DNA of 64,000 nucleotides. Source: Epiperipatus broadwayi. Taxonomy: Eukaryota > Onychophora > Udeonychophora > Euonychophora > Peripatidae. Below are positions 28,759-40,649 of the stretch, piece after piece. The notes beneath the pieces were generated by a model that saw only the letters and a program-made list of their open reading frames with translations, made no database searches and was not told where the DNA came from. Location of the stretch: contig JAQFVV010013312.1 in NCBI GenBank assembly GCA_028023455.1, forward strand, positions 62,001 through 126,000. Reading direction: 5' to 3'. Position numbers and translations under genes: made by a program. How positions within the stretch are numbered: the first letter of the stretch is position 1; each line of letters begins with the position of its first letter.

Positions 28759-28985
28759 TAATTATAATTGAAATAATATTTTTAACGGTTTATAAACAAT
28801 TACAAACAATCTTAAAATCCGCAGAAGTACTTTCGGTTACTTTCTAACCTGCCTCAACTGCCATTAAATTCAAAAACCAAAAGCGGCTGAGGCAGGTTAG
28901 AAAGTAACCGAAAGTACTTCTGCGGATTTTAAGATTGTTTGTAATTGTTTATAAACCGTTAAAAATATTATTTCAATTATAATTA
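28759..28985. mobile_element. Near-perfect fold-back element, arms about 98 nt
   Basis: Left arm 28759-28857 and right arm about 28886-28985 are essentially exact reverse complements, separated by about 28 nt. Each arm contains CCGCAGAAGTACTTTCGGTT and TTTCTAACCTGCCTCA (or complements). It encodes nothing. The match suggests recent insertion or strong sequence correction. A decayed relative lies at 45527-45630. Confidence 0.9.
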
Positions 28986-28992
28986 TATATAT

Positions 28993-29463
28993 ATGGATTT
29001 CCATTCCTGCTATTAAAATGTGTGAAGGTTGCCTTGACAGCAGTGAGAAATATTGATTACTATATTTTACTGTGAATGTTTAGGTGGTTACTGGTTGGAA
29101 TTTAATTACATCATTATCCCAGATTAGCTTTAGGCACTATTTCACTTATTATTTCTAAATAATACATGGCCAATTTAAAAGTATTGCAGTTTGTAATGTT
29201 TATTGACTATTTATTAGTCTGCATTACAGTGACATGTTTATTTCATGTTTAAAGAGGTTTATTTAAACTTCATTGTATCAATATTTCATACTCTGTAGTC
29301 AAGTTGTAAGCTTTAAGTGTCCATATATATTCAATGGACCATTAGTAAGAATGGATTTCCATTCTTGCTATTAAAAGGTGTGAAGGTTGCCTTGACAGCA
29401 GTGAGAAATATTGATTATTATATTTTACTGTGAATGTTTAGGTGGTTACTGGTTGGAATTTAT
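28993..29463 (+). repeat. Dispersed repeat, two direct copies
   Basis: Copy 1 (28993-29103) and copy 2 (29351-29463) start ATGGATTTCCATTC, contain AAGGTTGCCTTGACAGCAGT and end TGTTTAGGTGGTTACTGGTT. They flank a 247-nt AT-rich spacer and differ at only a few positions. Other pieces lie at 13576 and, inverted, at 55653. Local duplication of GGTTGGAATTTATATATAT extends past copy 2. Confidence 0.75.
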
Positions 29464-29469
29464 ATATAT

Positions 29470-30069
29470 ATCATATATATATATATACTGGTTGGAATTT
29501 ATATATATATGATATTGATTGACTCGATGTATTCTTGGGATTCTTTAAAGTTCTGAAAATACTTTAGTAGTTGTTTTATAAAATTTGCAAAGTGGTCAAA
29601 GTTGCGACTTCCCAAGGAAAGGACTTCAATTAAACAGTGACGCTAAAACATTTTTTTTTTATTTGCTTTTTTCTTAAAAATAGGAAAGGACAGTCGTTCT
29701 ATGAAATTGGATTCATAGTTTTAGCAAAATACAAATAATACAAATTGAGCTGTATTGTTGCGATCGAGTTTTAAAACTTATATAAAATTTACAAATTATT
29801 CAAATTATTCATATTTTTATAGAATTTTGGGACTAAAACTTTTAGTTTCTAGTATATATATATATATAGTAATATCAAACGTGAATGCATAAAACAATAC
29901 TTTTTTTTGCAATAAAAAGAGAGATATGAATTAATAAATAGCATATTTTTATTAGATTTTATTTAAAATTTAAAAACATTTCTAGTTTATTTTTTCCGCA
30001 TGGTACTTTGAATGTCTGAGGATATTGCCTAATCCATACATTAGCAACTGCAAATATATGAAAATATAT
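29470..30069. other. AT-rich DNA, no gene seen
   Basis: Apart from short (TA)n runs, including 29854-29870, nothing is recognised. Confidence 0.45.
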
Positions 30070-30285
30070 AATGATAAATAATATGTTAATAATGAATAAA
30101 TATAACTTTATGCTGAATTTACCAAATCTATTTTAAATAATAATTAAATTGCTCTCTAGCTGCCAAGTTCGATAAGCTTTTATTTGGAAGCTAGACAGCA
30201 ATTCAATTATTATTTAAAATAGATTTGGTAAATTTCACTTGACATTATATTTATATACAGAAAAAAATAATATATAATTTACAAA
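30070..30285. mobile_element. Fold-back element, inner arms about 50 nt
   Basis: ACCAAATCTATTTTAAATAA at 30121 pairs with its complement at about 30213-30232. The inner arms (30117-30166, 30186-30235) differ at about four sites. More diverged pairing extends outward to about 30070 and 30285. The loop contains GATAAGCTT. No protein is encoded. Confidence 0.75.
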
Positions 30286-31149
30286 ATGACTCTGGAATAA
30301 ACTCTATTGTTTTCAAATACCATCTTATAAAAATAAATAATATGTATAATCAGCTTTTACCAAGCATGCAATCCTAATTAGCATTTCACAATTATTTTTT
30401 TACTAATCTAGCTGTGTCTCTAGCTATTATTTATTTTTATATATTAGTATTTGAATATTTTAGATTTTATTCCAACGTTTTTTTGTTTATATATAATTAA
30501 TAAAATAAAAACAAAAAAGAAAGTGTATTTAAAAGTCATTTACCACATGTAATTTAATGTCTGTTGATTCAAAAAGTTTGCATATTATAGACAAGAATTG
30601 TAGACGTTATACATATACAAATAAATAATTCTGCATTAAAATCATAAATACGTAATTTATAATACAAACTCTAATGATACTAAGGATGAAAAAAAATTAA
30701 AGTTAATGATGTTGCCTTAAAATTGAGATTCTGGAACAAATTATGTTAAAAGTTTAACTACCAAGGGGAAAACTTTATTTAGTGTTTTAATGAATTTTAT
30801 ATTTTGTCTCATCTTATAATTTCTTACAGCATCTCTCTTTTTTTAATATTTTCTCTTTCAAAAGTTCATTTCAAACCAACTTTATTCACAATTAGTTGTC
30901 TACAATGAAAGTTATTTACAATGATTAAAGGTTATCATTTGTGTTCTCATTTGTGGATAACAATAATTTCAAAGTGTTTATTATTTTGTTGGCTTGTGAT
31001 TGTTCTGGTTTCACATTACAGTCATACTTCTAGACAATAGCTGTGGTTTTTTTTTTTACTGTCTTTACATTCTGGCCTTTTTTTTGTTGGCATTGGAGTG
31101 ATCTAGTGGCTATCAGTGATGAACTTAAGATAATTTGTTGGCAATTGTT
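30286..31149. other. AT-rich DNA, likely 3' UTR of element D at its right end
   Basis: No ORF is visible. The final few hundred bases before 31150 are probably the untranslated 3' part of the minus-strand Tx1-like element D, but no terminus could be fixed. Confidence 0.35.
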
Positions 31150-33111
31150 TTCCCCCACTAATGTCAATCAATGTTATAAATTCACTTGACCCCAGGTTTC
31201 ATCAGCCAACCAGGATAGACATGTTCTCTTGTCTTTTTCTTTTATATTTTTAAGAAGGTTAAGCAAGAAATCTTCTGTTAGTTGATCCAGTTCTTTTTGA
31301 AAAGTTATTTTGCGCCTAATGGTCCAGATGGCAAAGTTTATAAAAGTTGCCAGTCTTATTGTACCAAACCTGCCCTTTTCAGGGCCAGCTTTAGTGCCAC
31401 TTGGGCATGTTCGGGTTTGACCATTCTTTTTAAAATTATTTTTTGGAAGTTCTCCCATGCTTCACAATGGGTAAGAATGTGGTCCATTGTCTCCTAATTT
31501 TTATTGCATAAGGGGAAGATTATGTTGATATTGTATCCTCTCTGTTGGCACATGCCGCAGTGGGTAGGGCACCCAGGTTTATTTTTAACAAGAAGTCCAC
31601 ATGTTTTGGTTCTAGCTTCCAAAATTTTGTCAGCTTTAGAAATCTGAGAATTTGTATGGGGAGTAAGCAGACAGCTTTATTACTCTCCTGAAAATTTGCA
31701 TGGTAGATTTCCCAGTATGTGAGTTTAGCATTAAATAGAGTACTTGAGGTTTTAATGCTCTGCACTACTAAGGTAGATTGTTGTTGAATCCATAGTCTTT
31801 TACGTTTTGGAGGTGGCCTGTCTGTTGGTTCAACCTTTATTAAAGGAATTGGGCATTTCATTTTTGGATTGTCATGAAGTAATTTTGTAATTATGTTGTG
31901 TGCTCTTTGTATTAGAAATATCTTAATAGAGTGTAGTGCCAGACCATTCAATGGTTTTGGTTTCTGCAATCATTTTAGACTAATAACAGCTGCCTTCCAT
32001 CCCCAGCATAGTCTTCTGCATAGCATCTCCACTTTTTTATGAACATTGTTGTGGGTGCAAAGCCAGCTTGGTAGTAGATGATTTTGGGAAGAACTACTGA
32101 GTTCAGTAATATGACTTTACCCAACAGTGATAAATATATCTTGGATAGTGACAACACCATTTTTTCAATTTTGTTGAATAGTGAGATCTCTAAATTTTTC
32201 CTCATGACTGATGGTGGATTGGACAACTGAAAGCCCAGAAATTTCTGAGGAGACACTCTCAGTCTACTCAGGACTTGCTTCCCTGTCAGGATCGACCACA
32301 TGAACGATTTGCCTTCATTAATTCGCAGACCGGTGTCAGTTGCAAATTGATCTAGGATTTCTTTGAGCCTTGCAAACTCACTCTGTGATGAGAGGAACAC
32401 CACCACATCATCCATATAGGTGATGTGTCTGATGTTTTCTCCCAGCAATGGAATTGTAATTCCAGGAAAGGAAGCCTTGATGCTTAACAGTAATGTGTTA
32501 ACATAGGCTCCAAAGAGAAGTGCGCTTAGTGGCAAGCCCTGAGGGATGGAAACACTGGGCCTAAATCCTGGGGCAACTCTGCCATCCAATGAGAGACAAA
32601 CCTCCCTGTTTTGCAGGAGGTTTTCAATCATTTGAAGGTATGCCAGGGGCCCTTGGAGATCCTCCAGTACACTAAGCAGCACATCTATCCTGACACAATC
32701 AAAGGCTCTGGCAAAGTCCAGTTGTACTGTGACTGGCCAGGACATTCTTTTTCTGTGAACTTGATCTATAATGAGGCGAAAACGACTGACAGCATCGGCA
32801 GTCAAGCATCCTTTCTTTGCAAATTGATAAGCTGAGAGTTGCCCAATGATAAAATCCTGAATATCTTCCTTTATTAGTCCTTCTATGATCTTTACCATGA
32901 GGGGTACCATTGATATAGGATGCAGGATTTCCAAGTCATGTGGGGCTTCCCATTTTTTATTAGGGGGGCCATGGCTATTGGACAGATATCTGTAATTTCT
33001 CTGCTGTCTTCTGCAATATAATCCACCATTCACTTGATTATTGGAAGTGTGAATTCCTGTAAATGAAGTAGCGGGAATAATGAAACTCCCAAATTTGAAC
33101 ATTCCATACAA
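31150..33111 (-). mobile_element. Tx1/L1-like LINE, 5'-truncated (element D)
   Basis: Only the RT and C-terminal part of ORF2 remain. The RT reads HPISMVPLMVKIIEGLI, QFAKKGCLTADAV, VQLDFARAFDCVRIDVL (motif A), SIPQGLPLSALLFGAYVN (motif B) and TYMDDVVVFLSS (motif C, about 32405-32440) without a stop over 33111-31975. A frame change leads to 31969-31520, with IQRAHNII and PTDRPPPKRKRL, the same block as in element A. A further shift gives the Cys/His remnant with MDHILTHC and the tail 31458-31174. It lacks ORF1 and endonuclease. It is GC-richer and better preserved than element C, so probably younger. Confidence 0.85.
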
Positions 33112-33925
33112 CTATCCATACTTAAAGTTATTTTATGGAGATAATACCTTACAGTTATGTGAGTATTTATTGATTTGAAGAATCTAGAAGTATTAATGTA
33201 GAATATTATCAGTTATTAAAATGAATATTCATAATGAAGTATTCTCACTTTATCAATGACATTCTGCAAAATTTATATCTGCAAGTAAAAAAAGAAAGAT
33301 GTTAATTTTTGTTGTTTGATATTTTTTAGCAATTGAAATTTTAAAAAATCATATTTGTCTTTGGTAACTCTAATCTATGTTTTGATAGGAATGATATGAG
33401 GAAAACAAGAGAATATATAAGGTTAGTTATTTTTATATACTATTTTCATTATATAAATTTTGTATAGCCTTACTATATTATCACATACTAAGCATTTGTA
33501 TTAGATAAATACATTTATATATGATTAAAGGAAAATTCAAGATTTATTATAATAAGCATATTAGAAATGGAAGTTGGAACTTTTGATTAATTAAAATAAT
33601 TTGAATCCATTTGTTTCAAATTATAATATTATTATTTTTGTTAAATTTTATATAGTATCTAATATATTTCCTTATTGGTTGTTTATTATTGTTTGTTGCA
33701 TATTGTCTTAATGATGTATTATCTATTTAATGGCAGGTTGAAGATCTACAATTATATTAAGTCATAATATATGTTGAATGACATTCAAGTTGTTTAAATT
33801 ATAGTAATTTCATTGTGTTAATACTTGATATTTATTAAAACATTTATAATGGTCATTTAATAAAACCTATGATATTTCTTGGGAGGTTTGCATTATTTGC
33901 GTAGTTGTTGAATATATATATATAA
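33112..33925. other. AT-rich DNA, no gene seen
   Basis: No ORF or recognisable repeat lies between element D and the 29-nt direct repeat at 33926. Confidence 0.45.
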
Positions 33926-33948
33926 AAATCACTTATAAATAAGATTAC

Positions 33949-33954
<6 letters not shown>
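33926..33954 (+). repeat. 29-nt exact direct repeat, left copy
   Basis: This segment (core CACTTATAAATAAGATTACT) is identical to 38245-38273. It is followed at once by (TA)n at 33955-33988. The two copies bracket 4.3 kb that includes the promoter-like block and the orphan ORF. Confidence 0.7.
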
Positions 33955-33991
<37 letters not shown>

Positions 33992-34870
33992 GCCCTTTTG
34001 TATGGGTCACCATTTAAGTTTTGTGCTAATCTAGTGGAAAATTTTAAATTTAAGAAGTATTTTAAAAGTGTGATGTTGACTTTGCTTGTGGTAATGTTAC
34101 CATAAGTTTAATTAAAGCAATCTATGTGTATTTGATGTGTGAATTGTGTTGGTATTGAGAAGATATTTAAAATGATGATGATTATGATGTAATACTGCAT
34201 TAATAAATTTAATAACAAATGTTTGAAGCTAAAGTATTTAAAAGACAAGTTAAAATTAGATAAAGATATTTATTAAGTTCAAAATATATGTTAAAAGTGA
34301 ATAAAAATATTTTAAATTATAAGTACTTAAATTGAGATTAATATTTGATTTTAATCATATCAAATAATTATTTTAAAATCTATTATAATATCTTAAATAT
34401 TTAAAAAAAATATTTATTTTAAAACTGCAATTGTTAAGTTTATTTTTAGACGACAGCAAGCGTTCTTGTATTATAAAGAACAGATGTTATACACACATGC
34501 GTGGAAGTTGTCTAATAAAGTTGCATAATTATTTTAAAAAATCATGTTGTAAAATTTATAAATAATACGTGAGTTATCACGAGATAAAAATAAAGATATT
34601 AATGTAAAATATTAAATTTGATTTTAAAAAATATTGTCTTAAAAATATAACGTATTTAAAAAGATTTAGTTTATTTTAAATGATCTTATAAAAGTTAAGA
34701 TTTAAATCAAGTGAGAAATAATATTTCAAAAGAATGTTTAATAGATTTAAATAAACGATAAATATTGTTTTGAAAGAATTTGATAAAATATTAAATATTA
34801 AATAAGTCATTATTTTATTTTTAATAGTGAGTTGATAAATATGTAAATAAGCAAAGTTTGATTGTTTAAT
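33955..34870. other. (TA)n then AT-rich DNA, no gene seen
   Basis: The (TA)n tract ends near 33988 and TGTGCCCTTTTG follows. A TG start would suit an LTR, but no matching terminus was found. Confidence 0.35.
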
Positions 34871-34874
34871 CGTA

Positions 34875-34955
34875 CCAATCAGATAAGGAGTTTCTGGCAG
34901 TATATAAGCTGGATTCAATTGTTGAGGGGGTCTCTCTACAATAAAACTTCTAAGT
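34875..34955 (+). promoter_or_regulatory. Candidate RNA polymerase II core promoter
   Basis: CCAATC at 34875 lies 26 nt before TATATAAG at 34901. About 30 nt downstream is a pyrimidine-rich TCTCTCTACA, a plausible initiator. The order and spacing are those of a CCAAT/TATA promoter. It could serve the ORF at 35134 or be the U3/R part of an undetected LTR, since AATAAA occurs shortly after at about 34940. In DNA this AT-rich a chance TATA box is possible. Confidence 0.4.
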
Positions 34956-35133
34956 CGTTTGTGCTATTAAAAAATAGCTGAGTAAATTTATAAACGCTCT
35001 TAAAATCAGTTGTAAAATCATAAGAGTGTTATTGAATAATTTATAATATTTTAAAGTAATGAATATGCAGTAGAAACTTAATAATTCCCTATTATCTTCT
35101 CAATATCGAAACTCAATTTACGTACAAATAATC

Positions 35134-35346
35134 ATGGAAACCTCACACATCGGAGAAATATATCAGAAACTTTATGCTATAGAAGTAACAGACGCTGGAT
35201 TAGTACATAAAACTACAAGATGGAGAAAAGTAGTATTTTGGACTATAAATAGTTTTCAAAAGTTAAATTACTATTGTCTATTACTAATAGATATTTTAAA
35301 GAAATATAAATATTTCTGTAAAAGAAAGTATTTTGACAAATTATAG
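35134..35346 (+). CDS. Orphan 70-residue ORF, possible first exon
   Basis: The protein starts METSHIGEIYQKLYAIEV and ends with a Lys/Tyr-rich tail. It is not recognised. It is listed because it follows the promoter-like block by about 200 nt and its first 30 codons look less like translated AT-rich filler than other short ORFs here. No clear splice donor is seen. It may be chance. Confidence 0.25.
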   Translation: METSHIGEIYQKLYAIEVTDAGLVHKTTRWRKVVFWTINSFQKLNYYCLLLIDILKKYKYFCKRKYFDKL

Positions 35347-38240
35347 AAGTAAAATATGTATCTTAAGGAAAGATATAAGATGCAGTAGTAATTTTAAATA
35401 AATACTTGCCTTGTTAAGTCTTTATGCTTAAAAGACTAGAGATTGATAATTTGAAAAGGCAAATATATTATAAGTATAAGTATTTTTAAAAATCGTAATA
35501 TAGTAAAATTATTTTATTAAAGTTATCTAAACGCTGGACGTTATAGATGGAAAAATTAATTCTTACCGGAATATGGTATTTATAAATGCGCAAGTAATAC
35601 ATGGATGTCCAAATTAAATCAAACTAAGCCAAGCATGCCAAATTGATTAAAAAATTCAATTTAAATAATTTATAAACTATAAATTAATTTAGAAATAATA
35701 ACTTTTAAACAATAATCTATGAAGAACTGGATCCAGAATTTATAAACTATTTTTGAATTTTATTTGTTTTCTTGTGGAACTTATTTTTTTTTTTTAAAAA
35801 AATAAACGTTATCATTTTTTTATTATAAACTTTCAAGAAACACGTGATTCAACGGAACAGGAAATAGTGTTCTATTGACTTTATACGGAGGATATTTGTT
35901 AGAACTTTTATGGTAGAACAAAAATCGACGCTGGACTATGTAATATGAATTTTATTTTATTTATTTAACATAAAATTTAAATATTATTAAACTCTTAAAA
36001 AGTAGGTTAGGTACATTTATTAAATAGTAACTTAAAAATAATATAATAATTAATTACATAAACTTATTTTTATAATTAATATAACACGGAATATTCTAAT
36101 GAATGTTTATGAGTGAAAATGTGAATGATTTTTATTTTATGAAGCTGCAAATTCCGAAGAATACTGGATAGCAGAATGGACAATATTATTATTATGGTAA
36201 AAAATATTGTATAATGATTTTTAATGAATTTAATATGTTTTTCTTTAGATCAACTGAATATTATGTTGTTGTAGAATGAATGGATAAATATATTATGAAA
36301 ACACATACATTATATTGACAACAAACTTTATTAAAATATGCATAATTTTTAATTTATAATATAAACATGATACAACATTACGTAAAAGCTTAGAAATAAT
36401 TATATGATTCTTTCGTAAATAATTTTGATATTTTTATTTATGCTTAGTATTAAAATGATGTTTATTATTTATCTAAGTAATTATTTTATTTTTGCAATTT
36501 AGAAAAGGATTTTAAAAGTCTATATTTTTGTGTATTTTGTTTATTGAATAAGTTAAGTTACGTTATGAGTAGAAGCCTATATTTAGATTGAAAAGTTTAC
36601 TAAGTATAGACAATATAGTATGAGTAATTTGGATAATGAATATTTTATTTGAAGTTGATATTTGTTTTCCGGAAAATGTTTTAAATAAGTTTAGAATATG
36701 TTTTATAGATAGAAATTTATTAGAAAGGTTAGTAAAGCACATAGGGTAAAATAATGATTTTACACAGAAAGGAATCATAAAATTTATCTAATGTAATGTT
36801 TTATGAATTTAAAATTGATAAATGATTTAAATATTAATGTTTGAATAATACAGATATAGAATGCATATTTTATAAAACATATAACAGGAATTACATTAGG
36901 TGGAATATAATTATAGCCAATCATTTGTTTTACATTATAAAGAGATATTGATTTTATATACAGATATTAAGCAATGCTAGTAATAAAGTGAATACATGAT
37001 AATACATTATAAATGATATTTAATTAATGTAGTTATTTAATTAGTAGAGCTACATTATGTACACATGCTACATAAATAGTTTTGATATATTATTATTTGT
37101 AATAATTAAAATGTACGACTATTTATTTAAAAATCTAAGTTTTTGGAAAAACACACTGTAATATTATTAATATAGCATTTGAAGGAATGTAAAGTTGCTT
37201 ATTAAGTACATGAGTTAATAACAGTGTAAGCCTCTTATATTTGTATTTTCTTATTTTTATTTTATTTGTTGTCATAAGTTATAAACTGTAAATAGTATAA
37301 ATAAATTTTATTTAAAGTTATTGTAAATAAATTTGTTAATTTGTTTTTTTAAAAGTGTGTCGAGTTTCATTATTTTTCACCTCAGCATTTTGACATCAGA
37401 TGATTTGAAATAAACATAATATTTGCACAGAATGAATTTGTTATTATTACTTAGAATTGAATACCATATTTGCTTAACATTATTTTATAAGAATTGATTG
37501 ACATGAACATAAATATTACAATGGTCATAAGATGATTATAATGCACATTATAAGAATATAGTATTGTTTATTGCCACAGATTATTAAGTATAAGATTTTG
37601 ATCTATTTTAAAATGAAGATACCATATGAAATAAAAGATATACATATGATTGTTTATTCATTTAATGGTTGATTATATAGTAGAAATAGATGAGATTAAA
37701 TTACACTCTAAGATTAGTATTATTTATTATTATTATTAAAATAAGTTAGGTGTATTTAAGTTTGATATAAAATCCCACATCATACTTATTTACATAATTT
37801 ATTATTATTTTAAAACTTAGAAGAACCTGAGATTATTTAATTATATTTTTAAGTTAAAGTTAGGAATTATTTTAATATTATTAAAGATAATTTATTTCAT
37901 TTAAAAGCCATAAGAATGCTATAGATGTAGTGGTAAAGTGATAGGGTAGTGATAGTATTCTTATGCCATTGAGACAGTATCTTGGGAGATATTGACTCAG
38001 TGTAAATCTGCTTATTACTTTGTAACTTTACTTCACAGTCTCATAATTTTATAAATACTTATTTAATTAATATAATCTAGAACTATATTGATTTTGATGA
38101 TTGATAATAAATTTAATTAAGATATGATAATATAAAAGTATATTAAAGATAGATATGCAAATTTTAATTAAACATAATAAGGTAACTGAGCTAGTTGTAT
38201 TTTAAACTATTTTATATATCAAGAAGTAAGGGTACAATAT
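35347..38240. other. Very AT-rich DNA, no gene seen
   Basis: Nearly 3 kb without an ORF of note, hairpin or recognisable repeat on either strand. Confidence 0.5.
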
Positions 38241-38244
38241 ATAT

Positions 38245-38310
38245 AAATCACTTATAAATAAGATTACTTTCATTATGACTATTTATTTATTTATTTATTT
38301 ATTTATTTTC
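38245..38310 (+). repeat. 29-nt direct repeat, right copy, then (ATTT)n
   Basis: 38245-38273 is identical to 33926-33954. An (ATTT)n microsatellite follows at about 38279-38310. Confidence 0.75.
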
Positions 38311-38639
38311 CAAATGAACAGTTTAAAGAAAGGCTGAGCTAGATTAATATTTTATTTTGTTATCATGGTAATAGATTTATTGTGGGTGAATTTGATATCT
38401 TGATTTGGGTTGATAGGTGTTTTTACTCTTAATTCAAATTAAGTGTCATAGATAAACAATATTGAAAAGGTTATATGTTTATAATTTAAAAAGTGTAGTA
38501 TTTACACATTAGAAAGAAGAAGTCAATCCCTATTTTAGTCCTTCTTTCTGAGTTCTAAGAAAATATATTTATACATTTAGTGGTGATGATTGACATAACA
38601 AGGACTTACATTTTGTATGCATCATTAGATTGACTGATT

Positions 38640-38841
38640 TATAACCTTGTGTAGAAGTCCACCCCAGTGGTCAGTTACAATTGGCTCCTCAATGTGGCAC
38701 TACAATTAATTAAAATCCAATAATTTTATTTAAAATCTTAAAATGATATGCCCAGTTGGTTACAATTGGCACCCAATGTAGGCTTCATTAGAGATTAAAG
38801 TGATTGAGATTAGAACTCATATATATATATATATATATATG

Positions 38842-38894
<53 letters not shown>

Positions 38895-39182
38895 TATATA
38901 TATATATATATATGATTGCAAGATAATATAAGGTTATATTTGATTGGCAGTAATATTTTGTAAAATTGGTTTAATCAAACAATTTCTTTGGGACTATTTA
39001 AATAGGAAATAGTAAAAGAATGTTTAGACTGTTGTAGAATAAAATGCTCTCTTATTAACTTCAGTGACTTGAAAGTCTGTGGATAAATATATTAGTATTC
39101 TAAAATGAAATAATCTGATATAATTTTGCAAGTTATTTATTTCAAAATTGAAATATTTATTTTGAAAGAAAAATAATAAATT
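38640..39182 (+). mobile_element. LTR-retroelement remnant: LTR end and primer-binding sites
   Basis: GTTACA then ATTGGCTCCTCAATGTGGC (38680-38698), and a second GGTTACA then ATTGGCACCCAATGTAGGC (38765-38783), resemble the CA end of an LTR plus a tRNA primer-binding site of the TGGCGCCCAACGTGGGGC type used by many LTR retrotransposons. The element's 5' LTR boundary is unclear. A (TA)n tract (38819-38912) interrupts the leader before the gag-like ORF. The same signature borders the LTR at 60424. Confidence 0.5.
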
Positions 39183-39557
39183 ATGGAAAGTAGGGGTAAG
39201 AAAACATTGGTAGAACCTGAAGGCAGTGTTCAGGAAATGTTTAAAAAGCTAGTTGAGATTATTGGCAATAAATTTGTTAGTCAAAATAAAGAGTTTAGAG
39301 AAACTATGGATAATAAATTTTATAATCAAAATAAAGAGTTTGGAGAAGCTATGGATAATACATTTAAAGTCATTAATAACAAAATTGGTGTTGGGAATAA
39401 TAAGTTAGGAAGGGTAATAACTAATCTGAATCAGGGTTTAGAGGAAGATATAGATCATAAATTTAAATTATATAAAATCAAAATTAATGCTACAATTGCA
39501 GTTTTAGAGGAACTTAGATATGAATTAGATGTGAAATTAAATGAATCTAATGAATAG
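39183..39557 (+). CDS. Gag-like coiled-coil ORF, 124 residues
   Basis: The protein starts MESRGKKTLVEPEGSVQEMF and consists mostly of heptad-like helices. A roughly 17-residue unit repeats: NKFVSQNKEFRETMD then NKFYNQNKEFGEAMD. Short coiled-coil starts of this kind are common in Gag proteins of LTR retrotransposons, and the ORF lies 400 nt after a primer-binding-site-like sequence. No capsid, zinc knuckle, protease or RT follows before 40650, so only a 5' stump remains. A host coiled-coil exon is the alternative. Confidence 0.4.
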   Translation: MESRGKKTLVEPEGSVQEMFKKLVEIIGNKFVSQNKEFRETMDNKFYNQNKEFGEAMDNTFKVINNKIGVGNNKLGRVITNLNQGLEEDIDHKFKLYKIKINATIAVLEELRYELDVKLNESNE

Positions 39558-40649
39558 TGTTATGGTAGGGATTACAACAAAAAAAATTCATGGTAATAAG
39601 ATACTGTAGTATTAACATCTACATTTACATATATTTTTATAAAAGCAATAATAAATGACTATAATGAATATTTTAGTTGTTTTGTTCTAAACATTATTTT
39701 CTATCTCAATATGTTAAAATGCATGAGAACACTACATTTTCATAAGAGAAGATTAAGAAGGTTTTAGTTAATTTAATTTTTTACCTTTGATTTTATAATA
39801 TTATGTTTTCAGATTTAATTATGTTATGGAGGAATAACTCAGATAAAGTAAATGTTAATTAATTAATAAGAATCAATAAGAGCGTTGTAGGAAATCATAT
39901 TTGTTTTTAGAATGAATTAAACTTGAATTTATTATATTATCATTTTTTTTAAAATTTTCTTATTATAATTCCATAGTTAAATTTATTAAATGACTGTTTA
40001 AAATATAATAGTTTCTGAAAATTATTTTTGTGCTAATGTCTTAATTCTTCCAGATATCTCCTGTAATTGAGAGAGTATTTGACTGATTTTAACATAGCAA
40101 TGTGCCTTAAGGAATTTATAAATTATGTCAGTAAAACTATTTAAGGTAAACTGATTAAATTTATATATATTTTTTTTCTATTTCACTATTTCTAGCCCTA
40201 TATTCCTTGTGATCCTAAACTAGTTCATATGGAATAATGGTTAATTTATATAGATATAGGATTATGTGTTTTTGCTTTGACATCAAGATAGATATTTGGA
40301 TAATTCTGAGATTAATATCATCTTTAAAGTTAAATCACTGCACATTACACATACAAATTTGAAATGAATTTATAGACAAATTTATAGATGACCAGTAATT
40401 ATATATTACTACATAGCCACAGCATTGATAATGGTCAGCATATATCCAAACACATATATTTCTATTATGATAAATATTTAGCACTGTTTTACATGTGTTC
40501 ACATGAAAGGTTAATGATTGTTTCAAATGCATTAACTTTAAAATTAACTAGATAATTAGCCTACATTTTGATATTAAACTATTTTTGATCATTCTAAAAT
40601 TTAATGTGCATTCAACTTTTTTGATTTTAAAATAACTAGAAATCAATGT
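39558..40649. other. AT-rich DNA, no gene seen
   Basis: No pol domain of the preceding LTR remnant can be found, and no other feature is recognised. Confidence 0.45.
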
